From: Spirochaetota bacterium
GTDB taxonomy: Bacteria > Spirochaetota > UBA12135 > COTS27
Assembly (NCBI GenBank): GCA_013426755.1
Contig: AP019861.1
Span: forward strand, 669,067-733,066
Reading direction: 5' to 3'
DNA length: 64,000 nt
Below are positions 18,403-28,065 of the stretch, piece by piece (the stretch's first letter is position 1; every line of letters starts with the position of its first letter). The notes under the pieces are model-generated. The model saw only the letters and a list, made by a program, of their open reading frames with translations, was not told the origin of the DNA and ran no database searches. Both the position numbers and the translations under genes were made by a program.

Positions 18403-19029
18403 TGTATAGCAACCCCTTTCTATTTCAGTACAGTCTTTTTGTTATGTGATAATGGATAATGGTTTATAATAGGGTATATTGGCGGCCTTAATGGATTGGC
18501 TGCTATATGATTGGTGGTAGATTTTGTTTTTTGTGAGATTGATTAGATTTTGCTTTGAGATTTTGCTTTGCTGTGGAATTGATTAGATTTTGTCTTGTTG
18601 TGGGACTGATTAGATTTTGCTTTGGGATTGATTAGATGGGGTTGTCACGGCTAACATGACTAACACGGCTAAAATAGGACAATTTACGGATATTTTATGG
18701 ATATATGCTGTCAATTTAATAAGTTTTAATTCAATTAGTTTTAATTCAATGAGTTTTTTTGTTATGGATACAATGTCTGATTATTAACTTGAAGTGGTGA
18801 TTTTTTTATAAATGGTGAATGTTTATTATATATTATACTATTTGACTAGTATTTTATAAGTTCTTATGAAAAATTGATATAAAGAAACGCGAAGAAATGT
18901 AATGAAAATCATGTGTCCAGACAACTTCTTAGCTCAGCTTCTTGGTCTTTTAGCTGAAAAATATGTTATTGTGTAGTAGAGAATATGTTCTGTGGAGAGC
19001 ATTTTTAGGACAGTGATTTTATAGTGATT
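18403..19029. other. Divergent intergenic region between csrA and the TPR lipoprotein gene
   Basis: This 627-bp region must carry promoters for both divergent genes. At 18530-18640 a phrase of about 35 bp containing tgattagattttgcttt is repeated four times in altered form. At 18715-18760 ttttaattcaat recurs. AT-rich words such as tattatacta (18831-18840) could be -10 boxes. No gene or RNA was recognised. Confidence 0.5.
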
Positions 19030-20766
19030 ATGAGAGCTGGAACAAAAAGGACAATGTTACTCAGATCAGGTGTTTGGTGGGCCTGCTGTGGGCTGCTTTG
19101 CTTGGGAGTGATTAGCGTATTAACAACATGCAGTTTTCGTCAAAACTCAAAAACATATAGTGATGACATAGAACGACCTTATCTAAACGGACAATGGGCT
19201 AAGGCGTACAGTAGAATTGCTCCCAAACTAGAACGCGCACGTCCTAAGGACAAATTGATCCTACTACTGCAAGCAGGAACTATTCTTCATACCATGCAAG
19301 AATGGCAGAAAAGTGCAGAACTCTTCGAAGAAGCACTTGCGCTCAGCGATACGTATACCAAAAGTGCAAGTGAGAACTTTCGTGCTTTTTTTCTTAACGA
19401 TAGCGTAAAACGCTATGTGCCAGAAAATTTTGAGCGGATTCTTATTTTTTATTACCTTGCCAGCAATTACATTATGGACGCTGATCTTAAACGTGCTTAT
19501 CAGTATTTTAAACGAATGAGTGACGAATTGGCTTTAATTAGAGACTTTGATGCCAATTACAAAGAAAATTATGTCGTTCGCTATTTGTATGCCTTGGTTG
19601 CTGAGGCATTAGACCGCAATGAAGAAGCACGCGTCCAGTATAATAACATTCTCGCAACGAGCACTGACGCCACTTTAAAAAAAGCAGCCCAAGCAGGGCT
19701 GTACGCCCTTGCTATTAAAGAAAATGATGTCCTTGACATAGAACGCTATCAAGCCCATGGTGAAGATATAGTCATTTATCAAAATCCGTATCCAGACCTC
19801 ACATCATTGCCTTCACCTCTTCTTAACGAGGAGATTGATCCCCTTGCGGCAGCAATTTTTAATACGAATGTTAATACAGATACAGGTGCAGACATTGATA
19901 CAGATGTCGATGCAGACATTGATACAGATATAAGTACAGACGTTGATGCAGATGTCGATATAGCAGTCGATACAGATATTGATGCAGAGGTTGATGTGAA
20001 TATGGATGCAGATATAGGTACGGATGTTAAAGTAGCAGCAGAGCTTTCTTTAAAAGACGACTATGCGCAGCTGGGGAGTGTGGTTATTTTTCATGAAAGT
20101 GGTCTCGCTCCTTATAAGGTTTCACGTGGAAAAATAGCTGGAGACCGAGAGTTCGAATTCGCTCTTAAAGGAGCTATTGGAATTGCATTGCTTAAGCGCG
20201 ACTTTAATGTACTTAGTTATGGGCAGTTATTCTTCTGGGTGACTTCAGCTGAGAATCCAGTGCCGGTATTTAAACGAAGAGAAACCAACCCCAGCCCACA
20301 GTCTATGGTGATCACTATCAATGACGATAAAAAAGTAATGCCCCTCCTAAGAACGTCTTACAGTGATGTTGTCATACAAAACTTCAATGAGCAGTACCCA
20401 CGTTATGTCAATCGTCATGCATTATCAGCCGTGACAAAAGTAGCGACTGTTATCGTTACGTCTGCTGTGACGGCCAGTCAGATCAATAAGAACAATAAAT
20501 CGGGACTTGGTGACATAGCTGGTTTTTTTATTAATTTACTAGGCGGAGCCCTTATCAATAAGACTTTAAAACCTGATCTGCGTTCTTGGACGTTAGCCTA
20601 CGATACGCTACAGGTGTATCGAGTATTTTTTTTGCCTGGAACTTATCAACTTGCTTTTGAAAAAAAACAAGGTGGCTCTGGTGAGAGAACTTTCTCAGCA
20701 CTCAGTCACTACGAAGTCGTTGTCAAACCAGGTGAAACCACGTTTGTGCACGCGTATTCTTATTAA
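19030..20766 (+). CDS. TPR-type lipoprotein with an Asp-X repeat (COG3014-like)
   Basis: The frame opens with GTG at 19024, but ATG at 19030 (MRAGTKRT) better precedes the signal peptide, giving 578 residues. A lipoprotein signal ends at the relaxed lipobox LTTC. Then come TPR-like helices with the segment NDSVKRYVPENFERILIFYYLASNYI, which resembles the family I know as COG3014. At residues about 279-338 lies a run of alternating Asp and T/A/V/I (for example DTDVDADIDTDIS), an expansion of a 6-bp and 12-bp DNA repeat. A conserved-looking C-terminal domain follows. Function is unknown; COG3014-like genes often accompany LPP20-type lipoproteins, and an LPP20-like protein is encoded 3.5 kb downstream. 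Confidence 0.6.
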   Translation: MRAGTKRTMLLRSGVWWACCGLLCLGVISVLTTCSFRQNSKTYSDDIERPYLNGQWAKAYSRIAPKLERARPKDKLILLLQAGTILHTMQEWQKSAELFEEALALSDTYTKSASENFRAFFLNDSVKRYVPENFERILIFYYLASNYIMDADLKRAYQYFKRMSDELALIRDFDANYKENYVVRYLYALVAEALDRNEEARVQYNNILATSTDATLKKAAQAGLYALAIKENDVLDIERYQAHGEDIVIYQNPYPDLTSLPSPLLNEEIDPLAAAIFNTNVNTDTGADIDTDVDADIDTDISTDVDADVDIAVDTDIDAEVDVNMDADIGTDVKVAAELSLKDDYAQLGSVVIFHESGLAPYKVSRGKIAGDREFEFALKGAIGIALLKRDFNVLSYGQLFFWVTSAENPVPVFKRRETNPSPQSMVITINDDKKVMPLLRTSYSDVVIQNFNEQYPRYVNRHALSAVTKVATVIVTSAVTASQINKNNKSGLGDIAGFFINLLGGALINKTLKPDLRSWTLAYDTLQVYRVFFLPGTYQLAFEKKQGGSGERTFSALSHYEVVVKPGETTFVHAYSY

Positions 20767-20885
20767 AATAGTATACTTTATTAGAGAGAGTTTTATTAGA
20801 GAGAATAGCTTGTAGTAAAAATGATGGATTAAGTGAATAATTAAAAATCACCGGTTAAGTCAATATATTTTTAGCGTCATGCTCG

Positions 20886-21932
20886 ATGATGGAATCACTA
20901 CACATAGAAAATCATCCCTATGCCAGAATGCGGCAACAAGTTCACGTAACGAAAACAACATCGCGTCGTGACCAGAATCTAACTTCTAGAATAAGACAAT
21001 TACTTGCTAGAATAAGAAAGCCTAATTATTATAAAACACTCAATCGGCGCCAAGCTAGGAGACATTTTATTCATTCACCTATTCTCCTGCCAGGTATGAA
21101 GTTTGCTCCTATTAAGAGGTGTTTTGTACATGAAAACGGCTGGGGTGCCATCTGTTACACGGCACGTGAGAGTTTACGCCTAGAACGAGAAGTACTACCA
21201 CTTATCGGTGTGAAGAAAAACCTAACCGTTCAATTTGCCCCACAGCGCACGGAGTTACTAACGGAGAACTTCCAACAAAAGCCAGTAGCTATGCGTCCTA
21301 TGCGTCTTATGTTATTCAATCAGATTCATACGAATGCATTGTTTGTAGCTAGAAATAAAGAAGTGCTTAGCTATCCATGTGATAATCACGCAATGAGTTT
21401 TCCTAAGGCAGATGGTGTAGTGGCGGCTATTACGGGGGCGGCGTTTGTTATACGCACGGCGGATTGTATACCACTTTTCTTTTTCGATCCTAACGGGAAG
21501 GCGTGGGGAGCGCTTCATGTTAGCTGGCGGTCACTTCAAGCAGGAATACTTCAAACAGCCTTTTTAACACAACTTCCCCTGCAGTTTGCTACAACCCCCA
21601 GTCGCCTATCTGTTTATTTAGGACCTTCTATCATGAAATGCTGTTATCCCGTAGGTAGAGAAGTTATTAGCATGTTAACCCCATCATTAAAGGCGTACAA
21701 TATTGCCGAAGACCGTGTCTGCACGCCTGTGAGTGATAATGGAGTACAAAATGCGCGTGCTTATCTAGATTTGCCTGAATTATGTACGGCTATTTTGGTT
21801 GCTTTGGGTGTTCGTAGAGCCAATATTACTCGCTCTAAGGACTGCACGGCTTGTCATGGGGGGTATTTTTCTTATCGTTCACATCGCACGCGTTATCGCA
21901 ATTGGAATATTGTCTTTAAAAGTACAGTTTAA
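20886..21932 (+). CDS. YfiH/PgeF family purine nucleoside phosphorylase (laccase-domain protein)
   Basis: Members of this family are copper- or zinc-binding enzymes reported to act on purine nucleosides and, in E. coli, to guard peptidoglycan composition. The 348 residues carry the family signature: NQIHTN, ADGVV, RTADCIPLFFFD, HVSWRS, GPSIMKCCYPVG, and near the end DCTACHGGYFSYR. The metal-ligand His and Cys residues are present (NQIH, ADC, ALHVSW). The first 60 residues are Arg/Thr-rich and not conserved, so the start could lie further in; two ATGs abut at 20886 and 20889. The gene stands alone. Confidence 0.85.
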   Translation: MMESLHIENHPYARMRQQVHVTKTTSRRDQNLTSRIRQLLARIRKPNYYKTLNRRQARRHFIHSPILLPGMKFAPIKRCFVHENGWGAICYTARESLRLEREVLPLIGVKKNLTVQFAPQRTELLTENFQQKPVAMRPMRLMLFNQIHTNALFVARNKEVLSYPCDNHAMSFPKADGVVAAITGAAFVIRTADCIPLFFFDPNGKAWGALHVSWRSLQAGILQTAFLTQLPLQFATTPSRLSVYLGPSIMKCCYPVGREVISMLTPSLKAYNIAEDRVCTPVSDNGVQNARAYLDLPELCTAILVALGVRRANITRSKDCTACHGGYFSYRSHRTRYRNWNIVFKSTV

Positions 21933-22510
21933 GTGGGGTAAATGGCTTCTTTTCACTTACAAAAAAGCGGGTCTCTCCTCACGAAAAAGTGGGTCTCTGT
22001 GTATAAAAAAATGGATCTTCTGTTTAGGGAAAAATGACCTTGGGTTATAGAAAAACTGAGAGGCATGCCATCATCACGGTTTAGACTTCAATTTGAATAC
22101 CCTAGCACATCGATGTACTGATTGACCTATGGATAAAAAGTCATGGCAATGCGTAACAAAAAAAGTACGCAGACAGAGCAGCAAAAGTACGTGAAAAGTA
22201 CCTGAAAAGTACGTGAAAAGGAATATTTATGGATTAATGATTATTACAGGTTTAATATTGTTAACGTACGGGTGATATGAGCATTATTTTATAGGATCAT
22301 TGTTTTATGGTATAATATCTAATTTTACAGTATAATATCTAATATTATTTGTTATGGTTTAAGTTTTAGGCTTAATGATATAAATCAATTGGAATTGACG
22401 AGTTGAGTCAATTGGAATTGACAGATTAAATCGGTTAGAATTTATGAATTGAAATAGTTAAGTACTTGAGTAGTTAAGTTTAAGTAATAGCATTGTGCGG
22501 GAGAGCGTTT
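21933..22510. other. Gap before accB with short repeats and promoter-like sites
   Basis: This is 578 bp without a gene. At 21963-22015 gcgggtctct/gtgggtctct words recur with aaaaag spacers. At 22185-22220 aaaagtacgtgaaaagtacctg is repeated. At 22311 and 22331 the word tataatatctaat is duplicated 20 bp apart. At 22385-22440 ttggaattgac is repeated. Confidence 0.55.
22308..22316 (+). promoter_or_regulatory. Extended -10 element upstream of accB
   Basis: TGGTATAAT matches the extended -10 consensus. The same nonamer occurs at 39316, 56599 and 61647, in each case in an intergenic region upstream of a plus-strand gene. A second TATAAT lies at 22331. It is 195 bp from the accB start and no good -35 is seen. 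Confidence 0.4.
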
Positions 22511-23074
22511 ATGGGTTCTAGAAAAGAAGATAAATTAGTATTATTTAAAAATTTGCGACTAGGACAATTGCGTGATTATTGTGATTTTTTTGATAAGCAT
22601 GATCTAGCGGAACTGGTCATTCAACATGAAGACATTAACCTTTATTTCAAAGCTCCTTTGTCAGCAGAAGAAGTGGCACTCAGTTTGCAGCAGTCGAGAA
22701 GTTTAAGGGGTCTTGACCTAGGGGCTGTTAATAATGAGATTTCTACCCAAGTAAAAAGAGAAGAGACCGCATTGCCTGAAAGTACATCGGTCAATGCACT
22801 TAAGCCAGATGCGGATAGTGAAACTTCTGTTTTTGATGAAAAAAAGACAATTCGTGCCCCTATGATAGGGACATTTTACACTTCACCTACTCCCAATGCT
22901 CCACCTTATATTAAGGTCGGTAGTCGTATTGCTAAGGGACAGAAGATCTGTATTTTAGAAGCGATGAAAATTATGAATGAAATTGAGAGTCCTGTTGCTG
23001 GTGTTGTTAAAACTATTCTTGTTGAGAATGGAAAATCGGTTTTAAAAGACGATCCATTGATTACTCTTGTATAA
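22511..23074 (+). CDS. accB: Biotin carboxyl carrier protein of acetyl-CoA carboxylase
   Basis: BCCP carries the biotin that shuttles carboxyl groups in the first step of fatty-acid synthesis. A TTG opens the frame at 22493, but the ATG at 22511 has GGGAGAG five bases upstream and gives 187 residues, so it is preferred. An N-terminal helical region (1-75) and an acidic/Ser linker precede the biotinyl domain (about 110-187). That domain has RAPMIGTFYTSPTP, the biotin-lysine motif EAMKIMNEI and SPVAGVVKTILVENG. The usual partner accC is not adjacent and does not appear in the window. Confidence 0.93.
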   Translation: MGSRKEDKLVLFKNLRLGQLRDYCDFFDKHDLAELVIQHEDINLYFKAPLSAEEVALSLQQSRSLRGLDLGAVNNEISTQVKREETALPESTSVNALKPDADSETSVFDEKKTIRAPMIGTFYTSPTPNAPPYIKVGSRIAKGQKICILEAMKIMNEIESPVAGVVKTILVENGKSVLKDDPLITLV

Positions 23075-23220
23075 GAGCCTGCAGACGTGTTTTTGCGTAA
23101 TATTTAGCTATTATTCTAGTTATTAGAACAGATTATAATAATACTCGGTTTAAAAAATCACGGCTTTTGTTAATATTAAAAGATTCTTATTAAGATTAAC
23201 CCTTAGTGTATTGAAAATTA

Positions 23221-23826
23221 GTGTTATTATTGATTTTTGATAGTGTATTCATAAGGCACTGCGGTGTAATAAGGCATTGTGGTATCTTAATTAAGGTTTT
23301 TGTCTTATTTATCTTATTATTAACAGGTTTCACTCTAAGCGGAGCTAATGCCGATAATCCCAATGATTACGGTACATTTACGTGTCAATTTGATAGCGTT
23401 GTCGATGGGGATACGATTAAATGTTTAAAGATCGAAGGGTTGCATCCTATAATTGGGAGCAATATTAACGTTCGCTTGATTGGGGTAGAGGCGCCTGAAT
23501 TAAGAAAAGCCAGTCTTGAAGAGAAGAAATTGGGCTATTTTGTTAAGAAAAAACTTCAAAATTTTATCGATAGAGAACTTAGCCGCACCAAGCACCGTAA
23601 AATTGAACTGCGAAATTTAGGCCGTTCTCCTATCTTTTTTAGGCTGCAAGCCAATGTTTACGTGGCTGGGAAAAGTATTAAAGCGTATCTGCTCGATAAT
23701 AAGTGGGCGTGTCCCTATGTTAAAGAACGGCACGGTCAATTAAAAAATTGCATCCAGGGTCGTAAACTCCGCTGTCCTCCGCGTAAAGAATTCTGTTCAC
23801 GCTCACAATGGACAAAATCACAATAG
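23221..23826 (+). CDS. Exported staphylococcal-nuclease-like (thermonuclease) protein
   Basis: This is an SNase-fold nuclease, probably acting in the periplasm or outside. From GTG at 23221 it has 201 residues. A signal peptide (about 23-45, KVFVLFILLLTGFTLSGANA) leads into the OB-fold. The fold has VVDGDTIKC, then VRLIGVEAPE with the catalytic Arg and Glu of the family, and a possible second Arg in NLGRSPIFF. The C-terminal part has six cysteines, suggesting disulfides. The N-terminal RHCGVIRHCG comes from an 18-bp tandem repeat in the DNA, so the true start is uncertain. No ATG precedes the signal peptide in frame. Confidence 0.75.
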   Translation: MLLLIFDSVFIRHCGVIRHCGILIKVFVLFILLLTGFTLSGANADNPNDYGTFTCQFDSVVDGDTIKCLKIEGLHPIIGSNINVRLIGVEAPELRKASLEEKKLGYFVKKKLQNFIDRELSRTKHRKIELRNLGRSPIFFRLQANVYVAGKSIKAYLLDNKWACPYVKERHGQLKNCIQGRKLRCPPRKEFCSRSQWTKSQ

Positions 23827-24302
23827 CCAAAACTACAAGAGAAAAAATCACAAAAAATAGAAAAAACTAAGAAATTACCTGTCAATTTCTTAATTTATAC
23901 TTAAGTTCAATCGCTACGGTCTTGCTTTTTAGCAGTCAAGCGTAGTTCCTTGCTAACTAAATTAAGCATGCTCCTTTACTAATATGCCGATATTGACCTA
24001 TATCTTGGCGTAAAAAAAATTTCTACGGGTGAGATTGGCGGCTAAAATAAGGAATTTGAGAAGATTTTTTTGTATTGAGAAGAATTTTTTGTATATTGTT
24101 AGGTGTTCTCTCTATTGTGTTAAAATTGCTGTGTTAAATTGTTGTGTTAAATTGCTGCAACAGGGTTAAGAGATTGTATAAGTTATTGGGATTGTTAGCA
24201 ATGAATAGGTTAGCAATGAATAGGTTAGCGATAAACAAGTCAGTAATAAGTTAGTGATGAATAAAGTTGGCGGTAAGTAAGTTGGCAATGAATGGATTAG
24301 CA
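23827..24302. other. Gap upstream of the LPP20-like gene
   Basis: In these 476 bp the end (from 24194) is the 15-bp array listed separately. Near 24115-24160 the phrase gtgttaaattgctgt is repeated three times. At 23970-24060 there is no recognisable element. No gene is seen. Confidence 0.55.
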
Positions 24303-24310
24303 ATGAATAG
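24194..24310. repeat. 15-bp tandem repeat, eight copies, running into a start codon
   Basis: Units related to gttagcaatgaatag begin at 24194, 24209, 24224, 24239 (11 bp), 24250 (16 bp), 24266, 24281 and 24296. The first two are identical. The ATG inside a unit supplies the likely start codon of the next gene (24303) and an alternative at 24288. Confidence 0.92.
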
Positions 24311-26003
24311 GATTGTTTGTATTTTGGGGCTTTTTTTTATGGTCACAGCGATACCGTTCGGTGATCGGCTGGCAGGAAATGTGTATGAACCTCCATTGCC
24401 GCGCGGATTGATAGGGTATCGCGTGTCACGAACATTTTCGCCTAGCGTACGTGTGGAAATAAATAGAATTCTGCCCAACAATGTCGCTTTGCTCGATATT
24501 CACTTCACTGCTGAGCGGGCAAGTACAATGAAATTTAGCTTGAGTCCCACCTTTGCAGGCGCCGTCTGGCAAGATTATACTCCAGTAGTGACCAATTGGC
24601 GTGTTGTTAGGAAGAAAGAGCCAATTACGATTTATGCTATCTTTAAACGTAAAATGGAACGTCCTGCTGTAGCTGAGGGTACTGCTACGCAGCCTAACCG
24701 AGCTTCTAAACCACAGGGAAGTATCGTCAGTCCAATTGTTCACTATACACTAGATCTGCAGGCACCAGAACGGGCTTTAGTATTGCAGCCCTATGGGTAT
24801 TTGGATTGGAGTCGTTATATTTTAACGATAAAACATAGCCATACGGTCGTTAATCCGGTAGGAAGTGCGAATTTTTTAGCAAAAGATAGGACAATGCGAG
24901 AAAATAGGACAGTGCGGGGTGCTTTGTTCGATCTGAGCCAAAATGAAGCGATTGCCGAGCGAGAGCTCAAACTCAATACAATTAAGGCATTAGAAGCAGT
25001 TCAAGTGACCCCTGCTTTTTCAATTGGAACTTTGATCTACCTCGGTGACCATGAAGACGCCAATTTAACCCGTTATTTATCTACTTTGAAAATGACTGAG
25101 ATTACGTATCGAACATTGCCTGTGCGAAAAAGAAACAATACCACAAGAGATAATGGTGCAATCTCAGAATTGACGCCGCTCCAGTCACCGCTCCAATTAT
25201 CTTCCAGATTATCGTCTGCAAGTAAGTTAAGTCCATCACAGCGCCAGCAGCCGTATTCTTATCCGTATTCATTTGCTAGCGAAAAACCTTTTTTAGCCCA
25301 AAATAATGGCAGTACCTCCCAGCAATCCCCTCAGTTTTTAGCGGAAACTCTGAGTATTGAAGAAGAATTGCGTACCGAGATAGATTTTTCAAACCCAGCC
25401 AGTGCTCTAAACCAGGAATCAGTCCTTGGCAGAAATGGTGGGTATCGTGTGATTATGACAGCAGAACTTTCATTGCTAGCTAATCCTAGGGGAATCGGTC
25501 CCAGAAATCAAAGTTTAGTGCCAATGCCGACTTTGTATGAAAATTTCAAACCCCGCTACGTAAGAGAATACAGGGGAAAAACAGCCCGCAAACCATTTTC
25601 TAGTGAAATTTATAAAGCTCTCGTCATAGACCTGCGGTCATTAGCTTATACGCCCAATCTCTATCCACGGGTAGTCACCGAAGATCAGAGAATTGTACTC
25701 ACAGGCAACCTTTATCAAGGATCAGCATACGCTAACAAAAAGGTAGCACAGATCAATGAAAAAATGCTTATCCATCGGTCAGAATATAAAATTGCTTCCC
25801 CTTCAAATGCGCCTTATGTACGTTATATTCGTGATTTAACAGAAATACAATTGCCTGAGCAGTCTTTATTTATCAAGGCCTTAGCGATTGGAACACCAGA
25901 GCAAAATATCGTGATAGCAGATTTTTACGGAGATATTCTGCTTTCTGATAGAAATGTACGCGAACAGATTGCAAATGGTGCTTTTTGGATCGTTATTGAT
26001 TAG
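24303..26003 (+). CDS. Exported protein with an LPP20-like C-terminal domain
   Basis: From ATG 24303 it has 566 residues. A signal peptide (MNRIVCILGLFFMVTAIPFG) is followed by an N-terminal domain of unknown type and then a Ser/Gln/Leu-rich linker (about 285-365). The C-terminal domain (about 430-566) starts KALVIDLRSLAYTPNLYPRV and continues with a QGSAYANKK segment, then IVIADFYGDILLSD and AFWIVID. That order resembles the domain in LPP20/FlgT-like proteins of spirochaetes and epsilonproteobacteria that begins with a GLIVDARGL-type motif. This is my reading of the pattern, without a search. Upstream in-frame ATG and TTG codons at 24288 and 24267 lie within the 15-bp repeats, so the N-terminus is uncertain. 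Confidence 0.6.
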   Translation: MNRIVCILGLFFMVTAIPFGDRLAGNVYEPPLPRGLIGYRVSRTFSPSVRVEINRILPNNVALLDIHFTAERASTMKFSLSPTFAGAVWQDYTPVVTNWRVVRKKEPITIYAIFKRKMERPAVAEGTATQPNRASKPQGSIVSPIVHYTLDLQAPERALVLQPYGYLDWSRYILTIKHSHTVVNPVGSANFLAKDRTMRENRTVRGALFDLSQNEAIAERELKLNTIKALEAVQVTPAFSIGTLIYLGDHEDANLTRYLSTLKMTEITYRTLPVRKRNNTTRDNGAISELTPLQSPLQLSSRLSSASKLSPSQRQQPYSYPYSFASEKPFLAQNNGSTSQQSPQFLAETLSIEEELRTEIDFSNPASALNQESVLGRNGGYRVIMTAELSLLANPRGIGPRNQSLVPMPTLYENFKPRYVREYRGKTARKPFSSEIYKALVIDLRSLAYTPNLYPRVVTEDQRIVLTGNLYQGSAYANKKVAQINEKMLIHRSEYKIASPSNAPYVRYIRDLTEIQLPEQSLFIKALAIGTPEQNIVIADFYGDILLSDRNVREQIANGAFWIVID

Positions 26004-26395
26004 TCTAAGTCAATTAGGGCAAGTCTTGATCACTTATCTTTTCTAGGTTTTTGCGATTTCAGTCGTAAAATTAGCTAAGTTCACGCTATCTCAATTATTT
26101 CTTACGAATTAGTCTTAAATAGCTGTACAATTGAGTGGGATTGAGTGGGATTGAGTGGGATTGAGTGGGATTGAGTGGGATTGAGTGGTTTTAGGTGGTT
26201 TTTGTTATTTCAATTGTTTTTACTATTCTCAGTAGATTTTATTTTTTCTGCTAACCCGTTAAAAAATTTTTATTGAAATAATCGTAAAACAACGGCATTT
26301 CAAATACAATGATGGTAAGATAAGTAGTGAGATTGCCACTGGAACAAGTGGTGCAATCACTCTTTATAAAGATAATTTTTCTGTAAGAGACGATT
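26004..26395. other. Gap before the semialdehyde dehydrogenase gene
   Basis: Within these 392 bp is a 10-bp array (26130-26189). The rest is AT-rich. Near 26320-26360 the words agtgagattgccactggaac and aagtggtgcaatcact form a loose inverted arrangement. No gene is seen, and no terminator with a U-run is convincing. Confidence 0.5.
26130..26189. repeat. 10-bp tandem repeat, six copies
   Basis: The unit ttgagtggga is repeated perfectly from 26131, five and a half times, ending in ttgagtggttttaggtgg. It is close to one helical turn per unit. Confidence 0.95.
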
Positions 26396-27976
26396 ATGAA
26401 AGGACAACAGCAATCTGTACAAGTCACAACAAGTACTGATGACCCTAGATCAGCCGATCAGGATAATACCGTTAAAGAATATAAGCATTACATTGATGGT
26501 GCGCCTCGCGCTGGAACAAGCGGAAAGTTCGAAAATGTGTACAATCCTGCCTTGGGGAAAATTATTGGTAAAGCACCGCTCGCATCTCGTGCTGAGATGA
26601 CCGATGTGATCCAATGTGCTAACAAAGCGTTTGCATCGTGGCGTAATGTTCCTCCTGCCAAACGTGCCGCCATCATGTATGATTTTCGTGCGCTTATCAT
26701 CAAACACGAAAAATACCTCACAGAATTGATCTCAATGGAACACGGTAAAGTGCTAGCGGATGCTAGAGGTTCACTTCTGCGTGGCCTTGAGATCGTTGAG
26801 TTTTGTACGGGCATCACTTCACATTTGAAAGCAGATTTTACTGAAAATATCTCTACGGACATTGACAGCTACAATATGCGACAACCACTGGGCGTTTGTG
26901 CAGGGATCACACCTTTTAATTTCCCAGCCATGGTCCCTATGTGGATGTTTCCATTGGCGATTGCTTGTGGAAATACGTTTATATTGAAACCTTCAGAGAA
27001 AGACCCTTCTGTGTCACTTTATCTTGCTAAATTATTCACAGAAGCAGGCCTTCCTGATGGTGTGTTTAATGTCGTTATCGGTGCTAAGGAAGCCGTTGAT
27101 ACTCTATTAGAACATGAAACGGTTAAAGCCGTCAGTTTTGTCGGCTCTACGGCGGTCGGAGAATATGTTTATAAACAGGGCACGTCTTATGGCAAACGCG
27201 TGCAGGCACTTTGTGGTGCTAAAAATCATATGGTCATTATGCCTGATGCAGACCTCGATAAAACGTGTGATGCTTTGATGGGCGCTGTATATGGTTCGGC
27301 GGGCGAACGATGTATGGCAATATCCGTTGCTGTCGCTGTTGGCGATGACATTGCTGAGGCTGTTATTGCTAAATTAAAACCTATGGTTGAAAACCTTAAA
27401 ATAGGTGCTTATACGGACGCCGGTATAGAAATGGGACCTGTTATTTCAAGTGCCAGTCTTAAGCGTATTAAAGACTATATCGCTGCAGGTGAAAAGGCAG
27501 GTGCCAAACTAGTTATCGATGGACGTGCCTTTAAAAGCAATCAAACCAACCCCAATGGATATTTTATAGGTGGAACTATTCTTGACCATGTCACCTCTGC
27601 TATGAGTGTCTATACAGACGAGATCTTCGGACCTGTCCTTTCATTAGTTCGTGCAAAAACTTACAATGAAGCATTAACACTTGTCAATAATCATGAATAC
27701 GGAAATGGTGCTGCTATCTTTACAGGTGATGGAGATACGGCTAGACATTTCTCGCACCACTGTGAAGCAGGTATGGTTGGCGTCAATATTCCAATTCCCG
27801 TGCCTGTGTCGTATCATAGCTTCGGCGGTTGGAAGCGGTCTATCTTTGGTAGTTCGGCTATTCATGGTATGGAGGGCGTACGTTTTTATACTAAACTTAA
27901 AACAGTCACCACACGCTGGTTCTCAGGCATTCGCAGAGGAGCAGAATTCCACTTTTCAAGCAGTAAGGATCACTAA
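26396..27976 (+). CDS. mmsA: CoA-acylating (methyl)malonate-semialdehyde dehydrogenase
   Basis: The enzyme oxidises methylmalonate semialdehyde to propionyl-CoA or malonate semialdehyde to acetyl-CoA with NAD and CoA, in valine, beta-alanine or inositol breakdown. The 526 residues form an aldehyde dehydrogenase. Family-specific features are PFNFPAMVPMWMFPLAIACGN (174-194), the VGSTAVGEYVY NAD-loop and the catalytic Cys306 in GSAGERCMAIS. The ERCMA motif is typical of this CoA-dependent subfamily. Residues 1-25 are unconserved and Gln/Thr/Asp-rich. It is followed 89 bp later by alanine dehydrogenase on the same strand, which suggests a joint role in amino-acid catabolism. Confidence 0.88.
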   Translation: MKGQQQSVQVTTSTDDPRSADQDNTVKEYKHYIDGAPRAGTSGKFENVYNPALGKIIGKAPLASRAEMTDVIQCANKAFASWRNVPPAKRAAIMYDFRALIIKHEKYLTELISMEHGKVLADARGSLLRGLEIVEFCTGITSHLKADFTENISTDIDSYNMRQPLGVCAGITPFNFPAMVPMWMFPLAIACGNTFILKPSEKDPSVSLYLAKLFTEAGLPDGVFNVVIGAKEAVDTLLEHETVKAVSFVGSTAVGEYVYKQGTSYGKRVQALCGAKNHMVIMPDADLDKTCDALMGAVYGSAGERCMAISVAVAVGDDIAEAVIAKLKPMVENLKIGAYTDAGIEMGPVISSASLKRIKDYIAAGEKAGAKLVIDGRAFKSNQTNPNGYFIGGTILDHVTSAMSVYTDEIFGPVLSLVRAKTYNEALTLVNNHEYGNGAAIFTGDGDTARHFSHHCEAGMVGVNIPIPVPVSYHSFGGWKRSIFGSSAIHGMEGVRFYTKLKTVTTRWFSGIRRGAEFHFSSSKDH

Positions 27977-28065
27977 GTAAGTAGGTCAAATCCCAGCTCA
28001 ACTCATATGTTCATCTCGTTCATTCAAATAAGATTTTTTATATTTTTTTTCATAGCGTATAAGAA

